This document shows, piece by piece, positions 8,150 to 16,441 of a stretch of 64,000 bases of DNA. Made by a program: the position numbers and the translations under genes. The stretch is from positions 744,001-808,000 of the forward strand of contig JBDVBY010000001.1 in assembly GCA_039942715.1 (NCBI GenBank). Reading direction: 5' to 3'. The DNA comes from JABDJX01 sp039942715. Its GTDB lineage: Bacteria; Pseudomonadota; Alphaproteobacteria; Rhodobacterales; Rhodobacteraceae. Within the stretch, counting starts at the first letter, position 1, and every line of letters starts with the position of its first letter. The notes beneath the pieces were generated by a model. It had not been told where the DNA came from, made no database searches, and saw nothing but the letters and a program-made list of their open reading frames with translations.

Positions 8150-9205
8150 TTGAGTTTGACACGTGAAGAGGCGCTGGCTTGCCTTAAGGGCGTTGAAGCG
8201 CCCGGTGGTGCTGATCTGGTTGAAGCTGGATTGGTGCGCGCATTGGCTGTGGATGAGGGCGCGGTACGCTTTGTGATGGAGGTGTCGGATCCGTCCCCTT
8301 ACATGAAGGCCAAGACTGAAGCCGAAGCCGCATTGAAAGCGGCTGGCGCCGATACAGTGTCCATCGTCATGACTGCGCATTCCACGCCTCAAGCGCCGCC
8401 CGATCTGAAACCAAGCCGTGCCGCAGAGCCCGCAGGTCCAGAGAAAATTCCCGGTGTCGATCGCATTATCGCGGTGGCCTCGGGCAAAGGCGGCGTTGGT
8501 AAATCAACCGTGGCTGCGAACCTTGCTTGTGCTCTGGCAGCCCAAGGTCGCCGCGTTGGAATGCTGGATGCAGACGTCTATGGCCCCTCACAACCGCGCA
8601 TGTTGGGTGTTTCTGGTCGCCCGCAAAGCCCGGATGGCAAAACGATCCTGCCAATGCGCAACTTTGGTGTGACGATGATGTCGATTGGTCTGATGACAAA
8701 CGAGGACCAGGCAGTGGTCTGGCGTGGCCCGATGTTGATGGGCGCGTTGCAGCAGATGATGATGCAGGTGCAATGGGGTGCTTTGGATGTACTGATTGTG
8801 GACTTGCCGCCGGGCACTGGTGATGTGCAGATGACGCTAGCGCAAAAGGCGCAGTTGGATGGGGCGATTATCGTCTCCACGCCGCAGGACGTCGCGCTGC
8901 TGGATGCGCGCAAAGGCATTGATATGTTCAAACAGATGAACACGCCGATCTTGGGCATGATCGAGAACATGAGTACGCATATTTGTTCGGCCTGTGGGCA
9001 TGAGGAACATGTATTTGGACATGGTGGCGTCGTTGCAGAAGCTGAAAAACTGGGCGTGCCGCTACTGGCAGAAATTCCGTTGCATCTGGATATTCGTCTG
9101 GCCGCTGACGGAGGCGCGCCGATTGTCGTCTCTAAGCCGGATTCGACGCAAGCCGAAGGGTTCGCCCGCGTGGCCAAAGCCCTAATCGAGAGCGGGCACG
9201 CATGA
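8150..9205 (+). CDS. Mrp/ApbC (NBP35-type) iron-sulfur cluster carrier ATPase
   Basis: A 351-residue P-loop ATPase that binds and transfers [4Fe-4S] clusters to apo-enzymes. An N-terminal MIP18/DUF59-like region (about 1-75) is followed by a linker and the deviant Walker A motif GKGGVGKS near residue 110. A Walker B-like segment VLIVDLPPGTGDVQ follows, then the cluster-ligating pair CSACGHEEHVFG near residue 280. The start codon is TTG, two bases after the DUF6494 stop, and the end overlaps the next gene by four bases (ATGA). Its place in the locus suggests that its client is the Fe-S-rich formate dehydrogenase or the polyferredoxin-like protein. Confidence 0.9.
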   Translation: MSLTREEALACLKGVEAPGGADLVEAGLVRALAVDEGAVRFVMEVSDPSPYMKAKTEAEAALKAAGADTVSIVMTAHSTPQAPPDLKPSRAAEPAGPEKIPGVDRIIAVASGKGGVGKSTVAANLACALAAQGRRVGMLDADVYGPSQPRMLGVSGRPQSPDGKTILPMRNFGVTMMSIGLMTNEDQAVVWRGPMLMGALQQMMMQVQWGALDVLIVDLPPGTGDVQMTLAQKAQLDGAIIVSTPQDVALLDARKGIDMFKQMNTPILGMIENMSTHICSACGHEEHVFGHGGVVAEAEKLGVPLLAEIPLHLDIRLAADGGAPIVVSKPDSTQAEGFARVAKALIESGHA

Positions 9206-9909
9206 GCGAGGCGACCTTCCCACCACTGTTCATTGGCCAACAAGTCACTGGCACAACTGATCCGTTTGACAAAGCCTGCGTGGAGGCGGTGAAAGGCTGT
9301 GATGCGGGTTTGGTAGTCTATAACCTTGGGGCGAACACGCTGGAAGCGGCCATTGTTTTTGCACCCGACGTGACCTTACGCGACGCAATGGCGATGCTGC
9401 CCGTGTGCGGCGTGGGTTTTCAAAACGCGCTTGGCGCACTGGCCCCGCCCGAGGTTGCTGTGCATCTCGATTGGTCGGGTGGTTTGCGGATCAATGGCGC
9501 GTCTTGTGGGGCGATGCGCGTAGCTGCGTCAGATACAGACCCGAACGCCGAACCGCAGTGGCTGGTTGTCGGGCTTGCTTTGCCGCTTTGGCCCGAAAGC
9601 GATGATCCCGGCGCGACACCGAATAAAACCACGCTTTATGCGGAAGGGTGCGCTGACGTGAACGCGCGCGACTTGCTGGAATCTTGGGTGAAGCACACGC
9701 TTGTCGGGATCAACACATGGGCCGAAGATGGTGCGGGTGCGCTGCACAAAGAGTGGCGCGGTTTGGCACATGGCATAGGAGAAGACATTGAGATGGATGG
9801 AAAATCAGGCACCTATCTGGGCGTGGACGAGCATTTCGGCTTATTGGTCCGCGACGCAGAAACGACGCATCTTGTCCCGCTAACCCACCTTTTAGAGGGT
9901 ACAGCATGA
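9202..9909 (+). CDS. Biotin/lipoate-ligase-like protein with DUF4444-type C-terminus, catalytic motifs not seen
   Basis: A 235-residue protein with the overall plan of the biotin/lipoate protein ligase family: DLEAAIVFAPDV-like central strands, a PPEVAVHLDWSGGLRINGA segment equivalent to the WPND..GKK region, and a C-terminal SH3-like domain ending GLLVRDAETTHLVPL. The glycine-arginine loop (GRGRxG) and the lysine of the KxxG position are not visible; the sequence there is INGASCGAM. It may bind a cofactor or partner without ligase chemistry. It is coupled by four-base overlaps both to mrp and to the following DUF6505 gene, so its role is probably tied to formate dehydrogenase maturation. Confidence 0.72.
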   Translation: MSEATFPPLFIGQQVTGTTDPFDKACVEAVKGCDAGLVVYNLGANTLEAAIVFAPDVTLRDAMAMLPVCGVGFQNALGALAPPEVAVHLDWSGGLRINGASCGAMRVAASDTDPNAEPQWLVVGLALPLWPESDDPGATPNKTTLYAEGCADVNARDLLESWVKHTLVGINTWAEDGAGALHKEWRGLAHGIGEDIEMDGKSGTYLGVDEHFGLLVRDAETTHLVPLTHLLEGTA

Positions 9910-10385
9910 GATTGGCCCGCGCGATCCATTTCGATGAAAGCGATCAAAACGTCTTTCACATGGCCGCCCGCACCGGCGAGTGGTGTGTCTCTGGCGGATT
10001 TGAGTTTTCGAACTGGTCAGACGGCGATTTGGCTGGCAAAGCTAAGCAGGCGTTCACCAATGGCTGGCTTGGGCTAGAGACCTTTGGGCGCGTGACGTTT
10101 GTGGCAACAACGCAAGTCGAACCCGCCGAAGTCGAAGCGGTGACGCAAAGTCTGGCCGCCCATTTCGTCGCGATGTACGGCGCACCCTCGATTGAGGCCG
10201 CCCTGCCCGCTGCGCAAGAAGAAGTGGCGCATATGATGGAGCTTTGCGACGAACATGCGCCCAACACGGTGATCACTGTGGCCCGCGAGTTGACCGAGGC
10301 CGGGGTGAAAGAGAGCTACAGGATCATCGAGCAGCAGGAAGCCAGCTTGGATCAGTTTGCTATTCACGGGTCATTGGATGAGTAA
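9906..10385 (+). CDS. DUF6505 protein
   Basis: A 159-residue soluble protein that appears to be the DUF6505 family, the last gene of the DUF6494-mrp-ligase-like unit. It starts with ATG overlapping the previous stop (ATGA). It opens MRLARAIHFDESDQNVF and has an acidic helical C-terminal half (QEEVAHMMELCDEHAPN). No motif gives a function; conserved neighbours point to Fe-S or molybdoenzyme maturation. A GC-rich hairpin follows the stop codon closely, and the convergent eno gene lies beyond it. Confidence 0.68.
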   Translation: MRLARAIHFDESDQNVFHMAARTGEWCVSGGFEFSNWSDGDLAGKAKQAFTNGWLGLETFGRVTFVATTQVEPAEVEAVTQSLAAHFVAMYGAPSIEAALPAAQEEVAHMMELCDEHAPNTVITVARELTEAGVKESYRIIEQQEASLDQFAIHGSLDE

Positions 10386-10393
10386 AGTATTTG

Positions 10394-10466
10394 CGCCGCG
10401 CTTTGCGCGTCGCGACGCCGGGGGCTTTGCCCCCGGACCCCCAAGGTATTTTGAGACAGAAGAAGC
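10394..10466 (+). repeat. Intergenic GC-rich repeat element, copy A, with terminator hairpin
   Basis: It consists of a GCCGCGC..GCGCGTCGC block, a strong hairpin CCGGGGGC-TTT-GCCCCCGG at 10418-10436, then ACCCCCAAGGTATTTTGAGACAGAAGAAG-like sequence. Similar blocks in the same order occur at 43124-43200 (inverted) and 58035-58117. It lies between convergent genes (DUF6505 and eno), where the hairpin can act as a terminator. Confidence 0.7.
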
Positions 10467-10468
10467 CT

Positions 10469-11743
10469 TTAACGCAGGATCGATTTACCTGCATATATCG
10501 CTGTTTCGTCTAGCATCTCTTCGATACGGATCAACTGGTTGTATTTCGCCAAGCGGTCTGAGCGCGCCAAGGAACCGGTTTTGATCTGACCGCAATTGGT
10601 GGCAACCGCAAGATCAGCAATCGTGGCATCTTCGGTTTCGCCCGAACGGTGCGACATCACCGCTGTCATGCGCGCGCGGTGAGCCATATCGACGGCCATC
10701 AGCGTTTCAGACAGTGTGCCGATTTGGTTGACCTTCACCAAGAGCGAGTTGGCGGATTTGTCGGTGATCCCGCGTGCAAGGCGTTCAGGGTTGGTCACGA
10801 AGAGATCATCGCCAACAAGTTGAACCTTGTCGCCAAGTTCAGCCGTGAGTGCGGCCCAACCGTCCCAGTCATCTTCGTCGCAGCCATCTTCGATGCTTAG
10901 AATCGGGTAGTCGGCACAGAGCGCTGCAAGGTAAGCGACGTTTTCGTCTGAGGAGAGCGATTTACCTTCGCCAGAAATTTCGTACTTGCCGTCTTTGAAG
11001 TATTCGGTCGCGGCGCAATCGAGCGCCAGCATGATATCGTCGCCCGGTGTGTAGCCCGCCTTTTCGACAGCGCGCAGGATGAAATCGAGCGCGTCGCGGG
11101 TGGAGGACAGGTTGGGCGCAAAGCCGCCTTCGTCACCGATCCCTGTGGAGAGGCCCGCCGCCGAGAGCTCTTTTTTCAATGTGTGGAAAATTTCCGAGCC
11201 CATGCGCACGGCGTCGCGGATATTGCCCGCGCTTACCGGCATGATCATGAATTCCTGAATATCAATCGGGTTATCCGCGTGCTCGCCACCATTGATGATG
11301 TTCATCATTGGCACCGGCAATACGCGCGCCGAGGTGCCGCCAACATAACGATAGAGTGGCTGCGCAGTATAATCAGCCGCGGCCTTGGCAGCAGCCAGCG
11401 ACACACCGAGGATCGCGTTCGCGCCAAGGCGCGCTTTGTTGGGCGTGCCATCAAGCTCGATCATCGCCGCATCAATTGCCTGCTGTTCGGTGGCATCAAA
11501 GCCGATCAGCGCCTCTTCGATCTCGCCATTTACAGCCGCCACAGCCTCAAGCACGCCTTTGCCCATGTAGCGCGCTTTGTCACCATCGCGCTTTTCAACC
11601 GCTTCATGCGCACCTGTCGAAGCGCCAGATGGCACGGCCGCGCGTCCCATTGTGCCGTCTTCCAAGGTGACATCGACTTCAACCGTTGGGTTACCTCGGC
11701 TGTCGAGAATCTCTCTGGCGTGGATATCAATGATGGTGCTCAT
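10469..11743 (-). CDS. eno: Enolase
   Basis: A 424-residue, full-length enolase converting 2-phosphoglycerate to phosphoenolpyruvate in glycolysis. Family signatures are visible along the chain: AREILDSRGNPTVEVDV at the N-terminus, the PSGASTG loop, the metal ligands in LALDCAATE, IEDGCDEDDW and LVGDDLF, the catalytic lysine in LLVKVNQIGTLSE, and the terminal MSHRSGETED and GQIKTGSLARSDRLAKYNQL motifs. It is alone on its strand here, separated from the following DMT transporter gene by almost 400 bp, and is near pgk and fba, which lie on the other strand. Confidence 0.97.
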   Translation of the reverse strand: MSTIIDIHAREILDSRGNPTVEVDVTLEDGTMGRAAVPSGASTGAHEAVEKRDGDKARYMGKGVLEAVAAVNGEIEEALIGFDATEQQAIDAAMIELDGTPNKARLGANAILGVSLAAAKAAADYTAQPLYRYVGGTSARVLPVPMMNIINGGEHADNPIDIQEFMIMPVSAGNIRDAVRMGSEIFHTLKKELSAAGLSTGIGDEGGFAPNLSSTRDALDFILRAVEKAGYTPGDDIMLALDCAATEYFKDGKYEISGEGKSLSSDENVAYLAALCADYPILSIEDGCDEDDWDGWAALTAELGDKVQLVGDDLFVTNPERLARGITDKSANSLLVKVNQIGTLSETLMAVDMAHRARMTAVMSHRSGETEDATIADLAVATNCGQIKTGSLARSDRLAKYNQLIRIEEMLDETAIYAGKSILR

Positions 11744-12087
11744 GGGGTGCTGATTCCTGCAATGTTAGCGTTCACATGGGTCTATAGCAGGGCCTTTGGC
11801 GGAGGGAAACGAGTGCAGTTGGAAGAAAAATCCGACGTTCCCCTTGCGCAATTGGCAGGAATCCGCCCGCTTGTGTTTCGCGTTCTGGCACAATAGCAAG
11901 CTGCCGTTTGCTTTGTCGCCGAAATCGCTGGATTTTTTGCCTTAATCAGGGAGTCTTCAAACAGCCCAAAGACTGCCTGTAGATCGTCACAATCCGAGCA
12001 CATTTCCCCGATTATTTGGTTTCACAGCCGGAGAGCACACACACACACTCCACTGGGGACAACACTCACTCGCACACACCACTTGTT
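11744..12087. other. Intergenic region upstream of eno, no gene recognised
   Basis: These 344 bases hold the eno promoter region. A CA-rich low-complexity run lies at about 12036-12080. Several short open frames exist but have neither ribosome binding sites nor recognisable protein sequence. No RNA gene was recognised. Confidence 0.5.
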
Positions 12088-12135
12088 GCGACCCTGGCAC
12101 CAGCGATTTGCACCAATCGCTTGTGCCGGGGTTGC
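12088..12135 (-). terminator. Long hairpin just after the DMT transporter gene
   Basis: On the minus strand the sequence GGCACAAGCGATT-GGTGCA-AATCGCTGGTGCC folds into a stem of about 13 pairs with two bulges, extended by the flanking AACCCC/AGGGT bases. It begins immediately after the stop codon of the DMT gene, so it could terminate or stabilise that transcript. There is no run of T after it, so intrinsic termination would be weak. Confidence 0.45.
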
Positions 12136-12995
12136 TACACCCTTTTCTGGTTCTCTCGCCAAAACGCGTATAGACCAGAGCCAACGATCAGTGCCAGCCC
12201 AAGCCAGCTGATCACATCCAGCGTTTCTCCAAACACCAACCACGCCAGCGCCAGACCGAAAACGATGCGGGCATAGCGGAACGGCGCAACCGCGCCTATT
12301 TCGCCCGCGCGAAAGGACATGGTGATCAGGGCAAGTGCAATCGATACGGTGACGGTGATGCCCACCAGGTAGATCGCAGTGCGTCCATCGATCGGATGCC
12401 AACCGCCTTGAAACGGCATCAAGAACAGCCCGAACAGCGTCATCCAGATCAGCGACCAAGAGACGACAAAGGGCGTGGACAGATTGGGCGGCAGTGCGCG
12501 GCTTGCCACATCGCGAAAGCTTAGGCCGACGACATAGAGAAGCACCCACAGATGATTGGGATCAAAGGCGCCAAGGCCGGGGCGCATGATGATGATCACT
12601 CCGAGCAACCCAAGGGCGACGGCTGTCCAGCGGCGCGCGCCGACCTTTTCCTTCAGAAAAGCGGCGGCCATTAGCGTGACCACAAGTGGCTGGGATTGCG
12701 CAATCACTGTGACTTCAGCGAGCGGCACAACAGCAAGCGCCATGATGATGCCAAACGTGCCAGCCGTTTCAGCGGCGGCACGGATTTGCACAAGCGGGTG
12801 ACGCGCATTGGCGCTTACAAGGCGTTCGCCATTACGCCACAGAATTGCATAGAAAATTGCAAAGCTGCCGATGGATGTCAGGACAAGGATTTGGCCGGGG
12901 CTTTGCGTCGCCGTGGCCAGCTTGAAAAACGCATCAACAGAAGCAAAGCCCGCCATCGCTCCGATCATCAGAACGATGGCGCGGGTGTTGTTCAC
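12135..12995 (-). CDS. DMT-superfamily (EamA) inner-membrane transporter
   Basis: A 286-residue hydrophobic protein with about ten transmembrane segments and the two EamA halves typical of drug/metabolite transporters. Examples are the first helix VLMIGAMAGFASVDAFFKLA and the second-repeat motif ending IVGSGLYAFWRENQKR. The substrate cannot be predicted; members export amino acids, nucleotides or other metabolites. The start codon lies directly after the stop of the upstream cyclophilin gene, so the two may share a transcript, although a functional link is not obvious. Confidence 0.85.
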   Translation of the reverse strand: MNNTRAIVLMIGAMAGFASVDAFFKLATATQSPGQILVLTSIGSFAIFYAILWRNGERLVSANARHPLVQIRAAAETAGTFGIIMALAVVPLAEVTVIAQSQPLVVTLMAAAFLKEKVGARRWTAVALGLLGVIIIMRPGLGAFDPNHLWVLLYVVGLSFRDVASRALPPNLSTPFVVSWSLIWMTLFGLFLMPFQGGWHPIDGRTAIYLVGITVTVSIALALITMSFRAGEIGAVAPFRYARIVFGLALAWLVFGETLDVISWLGLALIVGSGLYAFWRENQKRV

Positions 12996-13577
12996 TTAGC
13001 GCTCGACAGTCACGGATTGCATCACGTCGGGCTGACCAGCGACGGCTCCGCTTTGGCCTTGGCCACGCTTGATACCATCGACCACGTCCATGCCTTCAAT
13101 CACACGGCCAACAACGGTGTACTGTCCGTTCAGAAAATAACCTTCTTCGAACATGATAAAGAACTGGCTGTTGGCCGAGTTTGGGCTTTGGCTGCGCGCC
13201 ATGCCGACGATACCGCGATCATAAGGAATGTCGCTGAATTCGGCTTCAATGTCCGGGCGATCAGAACCGCCGGTGCCAGAGCGGCCCAGATTGTCGGCTT
13301 TGCCGAACTGAACATCGCCGGTTTGCGCCATAAAGCCTTCGATCACGCGGTGAAAGACAACGTTATCGTAAGCGCCTTCTTCGGCAAGCTCGGTGATTTG
13401 CGTGACATGGAGAGGAGCTGCGTCGTCAAACATGTCGATGACGATACGACCGTTGGCTTCGCCTGTGACTTCGATGATCAGGTTCGGGCCAGCGCCGTCT
13501 TCGACGTCTTGCGCGAAGACAGGCGCGGCGATTGGGACAGCGGCCAGCGCTGCGATCAGGGTCAGGTTACGCAACAT
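12996..13577 (-). CDS. Periplasmic cyclophilin-type peptidyl-prolyl cis-trans isomerase
   Basis: A 193-residue cyclophilin that speeds proline isomerisation during folding. A Sec signal peptide (MLRNLTLIAALAAVPIAAPVFAQ) directs it to the periplasm. Active-site motifs are VVFHRVIEGFMAQTGD, GMARSQSPNSANSQFFIMF and FLNGQYTVVGRVIEGMDVV. It overlaps the end of the upstream cytoplasmic paralog by eleven bases, so the two are co-translated and arose by tandem duplication. Confidence 0.92.
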   Translation of the reverse strand: MLRNLTLIAALAAVPIAAPVFAQDVEDGAGPNLIIEVTGEANGRIVIDMFDDAAPLHVTQITELAEEGAYDNVVFHRVIEGFMAQTGDVQFGKADNLGRSGTGGSDRPDIEAEFSDIPYDRGIVGMARSQSPNSANSQFFIMFEEGYFLNGQYTVVGRVIEGMDVVDGIKRGQGQSGAVAGQPDVMQSVTVER

Positions 13578-14076
13578 CGGCGGCCACCTTTACGCTCAGC
13601 ATCCGGTCGGGGTTCATCGGCGGTTCGCCGCGCGCAATCGCGTCGACATGCTCCATGCCGGAAATCACAGTGCCATAAACAGTGTACTGCCCGTTCAGAA
13701 AGGCGTTGTCGGAAAAGTTGATGAAAAACTGGCTGTTGGCCGAATTTGGGTTCTGGCTTCGTGCGGCACCAATCGAACCACGGTCGTGTGGAATTTTGGA
13801 AAATTCCGCCGCCAGATCGGGCAGTTTTGAGCCGCCGGTGCCCGCGCGGCGCAGGTTGAAATCATCCTCAAAATCGCCGTGCTCTACATCACCGGTTTGC
13901 GCCATGAAGCCGTCGATCACCCGGTGAAACACCACGTTGTCATACTCGCCCGCGCGCGCCAGTTCCTTCATGCGATCGCAATGGCCCGGTGCTACATCCG
14001 GCAAAAGTTTGATCGCAACCGTGCCGTCTTTGAGTTCGATTAGGATGGTGTTTTCGGGATCGTCATACTCGGCCAT
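13567..14076 (-). CDS. Cytoplasmic cyclophilin-type peptidyl-prolyl cis-trans isomerase
   Basis: A 169-residue cyclophilin without a signal peptide, so a cytosolic folding catalyst. Motifs VVFHRVIDGFMAQTGDVEHGD, GAARSQNPNSANSQFFINF and FLNGQYTVYGTVISGMEHVD carry the catalytic arginine, phenylalanine and glutamine residues of the family. It is the upstream member of a tandem pair with the secreted cyclophilin. The divergent pgk gene starts about 130 bp away. Confidence 0.92.
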   Translation of the reverse strand: MAEYDDPENTILIELKDGTVAIKLLPDVAPGHCDRMKELARAGEYDNVVFHRVIDGFMAQTGDVEHGDFEDDFNLRRAGTGGSKLPDLAAEFSKIPHDRGSIGAARSQNPNSANSQFFINFSDNAFLNGQYTVYGTVISGMEHVDAIARGEPPMNPDRMLSVKVAADVA

Positions 14077-14206
14077 GTGGGCCTCCTCATACGTTTGTCT
14101 GGTTCATATTTGGCGCGACCCTAGTGGCTTCGCTTGGCAAGGGAAAGGGTTGACCTTGGCGCAGGGGCGACTAGGCAGAAAGCGACCCTTTAAAGGAGAT
14201 GCTCTC

Positions 14207-15400
14207 ATGGCTTGGAAATCACTCGACGCTTTGAACATGCACGGCAAAACGGTGCTTGTGCGGGTAGATATCAACGTCCCTGTCGAGGATGGGCGTGTGA
14301 GTGATGCAACGCGCATTGAGCGGATAAAGCCGACGGTGGACGCTGTGCTTGATGGCGGCGGCAAGCCGGTTTTGATGGCGCACTTTGGACGGCCAAAGGG
14401 GGCGGTCGTTCCAGAGATGTCGCTTGCAACGATCCAAAGTGCCGTGGCCGAGATCTTGGGCGTTCCGGTAGAGTTTGCATCGGATTGCATAGGCAACGTT
14501 GCCGCTGAGGCGATAGCCGCCCTGCCCGCTGGGTCTGTATTGCTACTTGAAAACACGCGGTTTCATGCAGGCGAGGAAAAGAACGACGCGGATTTCGCCG
14601 CGTCGCTCGCCGCTTTGGGTGACCTTTATGTGAATGACGCCTTCTCCGCTGCGCACCGTGCGCATGCCTCAACCGAAGGAATCGCGCAGCTTTTGCCAAG
14701 CGCTGCAGGCCGCTTAATGCAGGCCGAATTAAGCGCTTTGGAAGCCGCGCTGAGCGCACCCAAACGGCCTGTGATGGCTGTCGTGGGCGGCGCGAAAGTG
14801 TCAACCAAACTCGACCTGCTCGGAAATTTGGTGCGCAAAGTGGATATGCTGGTAATTGGTGGCGGCATGGCAAACACGTTTCTGGCCGCGCAAGGCATTG
14901 ATGTCGGCAAATCGCTTGCCGAGCATGATATGACGGACACGGCGCGCGATATTCTGGCGCGTGCCGATGAGGCAGCCTGTGAGATCATCTTGCCTGTCGA
15001 CGTGGTTTGTGCGCGCGAGTTTAAGGCCAACGCCGAGAATGCGGTCTACGCAGCGGACGCCTGCCCAAGTAATGCAATGATCTTTGATGCAGGTCCAAAA
15101 TCGGTTGCACGGATCAATGAAGCGATCACATCAGCCAAGACGCTCATCATGAACGGACCGCTTGGCGTCTTTGAGCTGGAACCGTTTCACACGGGTACTT
15201 TTGCGATGTTGGAAACAATTGCGGCCCAAACCGATGCAGGCGATCTTACGTCGGTTGCAGGGGGCGGCGATACGGTTGCGGCGATCAATGCAGCAGGTGT
15301 GGCCGATAATTTCACTTATATATCAACGGCTGGCGGCGCGTTCTTGGAGTGGATGGAGGGCAAAACCCTTCCGGGTGTTGCAGCGCTAGACCAGAGTTAA
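14207..15400 (+). CDS. pgk: Phosphoglycerate kinase
   Basis: A 397-residue monomeric enzyme interconverting 1,3-bisphosphoglycerate plus ADP and 3-phosphoglycerate plus ATP. The signature DINVPVEDGRVSD occurs at the N-terminus, substrate-binding MAHFGRPKG and ENTRFHAGEEKND follow, the hinge is near VVGGAKVSTKLDLL, and the nucleotide-binding MNGPLGVFE and GGGDTVAA lie towards the C-terminus. The start at 14207 is preceded by AAAGGAGA; the longer upstream open frame has no such site. fba follows on the same strand about 90 bp downstream. Confidence 0.97.
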   Translation: MAWKSLDALNMHGKTVLVRVDINVPVEDGRVSDATRIERIKPTVDAVLDGGGKPVLMAHFGRPKGAVVPEMSLATIQSAVAEILGVPVEFASDCIGNVAAEAIAALPAGSVLLLENTRFHAGEEKNDADFAASLAALGDLYVNDAFSAAHRAHASTEGIAQLLPSAAGRLMQAELSALEAALSAPKRPVMAVVGGAKVSTKLDLLGNLVRKVDMLVIGGGMANTFLAAQGIDVGKSLAEHDMTDTARDILARADEAACEIILPVDVVCAREFKANAENAVYAADACPSNAMIFDAGPKSVARINEAITSAKTLIMNGPLGVFELEPFHTGTFAMLETIAAQTDAGDLTSVAGGGDTVAAINAAGVADNFTYISTAGGAFLEWMEGKTLPGVAALDQS

Positions 15401-15491
15401 ACAAATCGTCTCTATGTTAGCGGCACCAGCGTTGACAGGTTGGCGCGGGTCATTAAGCACGTGCACAACGCAGATTAACGAGGGATTGTCC

Positions 15492-16376
15492 ATGTCATAC
15501 AACCAACAAGCAGACCAAATGCGCTCAGGCCAAGGCTTTGTCGCCGCACTCGATCAATCCGGTGGATCAACGCCCAAGGCGCTGGCGCAGTACGGGATTG
15601 AGGCCGATCGCTACGCCAATGACGCCGAGATGTTCGATCTGGTGCACGCCATGCGCGCCCGCATCGTTGGTGCCCCTGCTTTTAACGGCGACAAGATTTT
15701 GGGCGCAATCCTGTTTGAAATGACTATGGACCGCGAATTTGAGGGCAAGTCGGTGCCCGCGTATCTTTGGGAAGAGAAAGGCGTTGTGCCGTTTTTGAAG
15801 TGCGACAAGGGCCTCGAAGACGAAGTGAATGGCGCGCAGCTGTTGAAAGATATGGGCGATTTGGACGGGCTGTTGAGCCGTGCAAAAGGGCTTGGTGTGT
15901 TTGGCACCAAGATGCGCTCGGTTATTCAGGCTGCAAACCCGGTCGGAATTGCGGATAACATTGCACAGCAGTTTGAAATTGGTCGCCAGATTTTGGGCCA
16001 TGGTCTGATGCCAATTCTAGAGCCCGAAGTGAACATCACGATTGCCGATAAGGCCGAGGCCGAAGACATCGTGCTGGCCGAGATTTTGAAAAATCTTGAT
16101 GCGATGGATCAAGAGGTGATGCTGAAGCTTTCATTGCCAACTAAGGCGAACCTTTATGCACCGCTGATTGCGCATGATAAGGTGATGCGCGTTGTGGCTT
16201 TGTCTGGCGGGTACTCTCGCGCGGAAGCGAACCGTTTGCTGACCGAGAACGTTGGCATGATCGCCTCGTTTAGCCGTGGTTTGGCGGAAGGTCTTTCGGA
16301 TGCGCAAAGCGATGCCGATTTTAACGCGATGCTCTCAGACTCGATCGATAGCATTTACGCAGCTTCTATTACTTGA
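15492..16376 (+). CDS. Class I fructose-bisphosphate aldolase
   Basis: A 294-residue, metal-independent aldolase cleaving fructose-1,6-bisphosphate to triose phosphates by a Schiff-base mechanism. Features are FVAALDQSGGSTPKAL near the N-terminus, LFEMTMDREFEG, and MLKLSLPTKANLY, which carries a candidate active-site lysine, followed by the phosphate-binding VVALSGGYSRAEA. The start at 15492 follows AACGAGGGATTGTCC. It is placed with pgk in a glycolysis/gluconeogenesis pair and ends before a GC-rich hairpin. Confidence 0.93.
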   Translation: MSYNQQADQMRSGQGFVAALDQSGGSTPKALAQYGIEADRYANDAEMFDLVHAMRARIVGAPAFNGDKILGAILFEMTMDREFEGKSVPAYLWEEKGVVPFLKCDKGLEDEVNGAQLLKDMGDLDGLLSRAKGLGVFGTKMRSVIQAANPVGIADNIAQQFEIGRQILGHGLMPILEPEVNITIADKAEAEDIVLAEILKNLDAMDQEVMLKLSLPTKANLYAPLIAHDKVMRVVALSGGYSRAEANRLLTENVGMIASFSRGLAEGLSDAQSDADFNAMLSDSIDSIYAASIT

Positions 16377-16420
16377 TGTCGTCCCCTGATGGGGCGGACT
16401 GACTTGAAGAGATTTGCCAA

Positions 16421-16441
16421 GGGGACGCATTAAGCGTCCCC
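16421..16441. terminator. Hairpin downstream of the aldolase gene
   Basis: GGGGACGC-ATTAA-GCGTCCCC is a perfect eight-pair stem with a five-base loop, 44 bases after the aldolase stop. There is no T-run on the plus strand. On the minus strand it contains the stop codon of the possible 31-residue peptide gene. Confidence 0.55.

Noticed and set aside
12036..12080. CA-rich tract resembling a microsatellite or a CRISPR-like repeat
   Set aside because: The units are irregular and there are no spaced identical repeats; it is low-complexity DNA only.
12696..13721. Open frame of 341 codons on the plus strand
   Set aside because: It runs antisense across the DMT transporter and both cyclophilin genes, which have clear family motifs.
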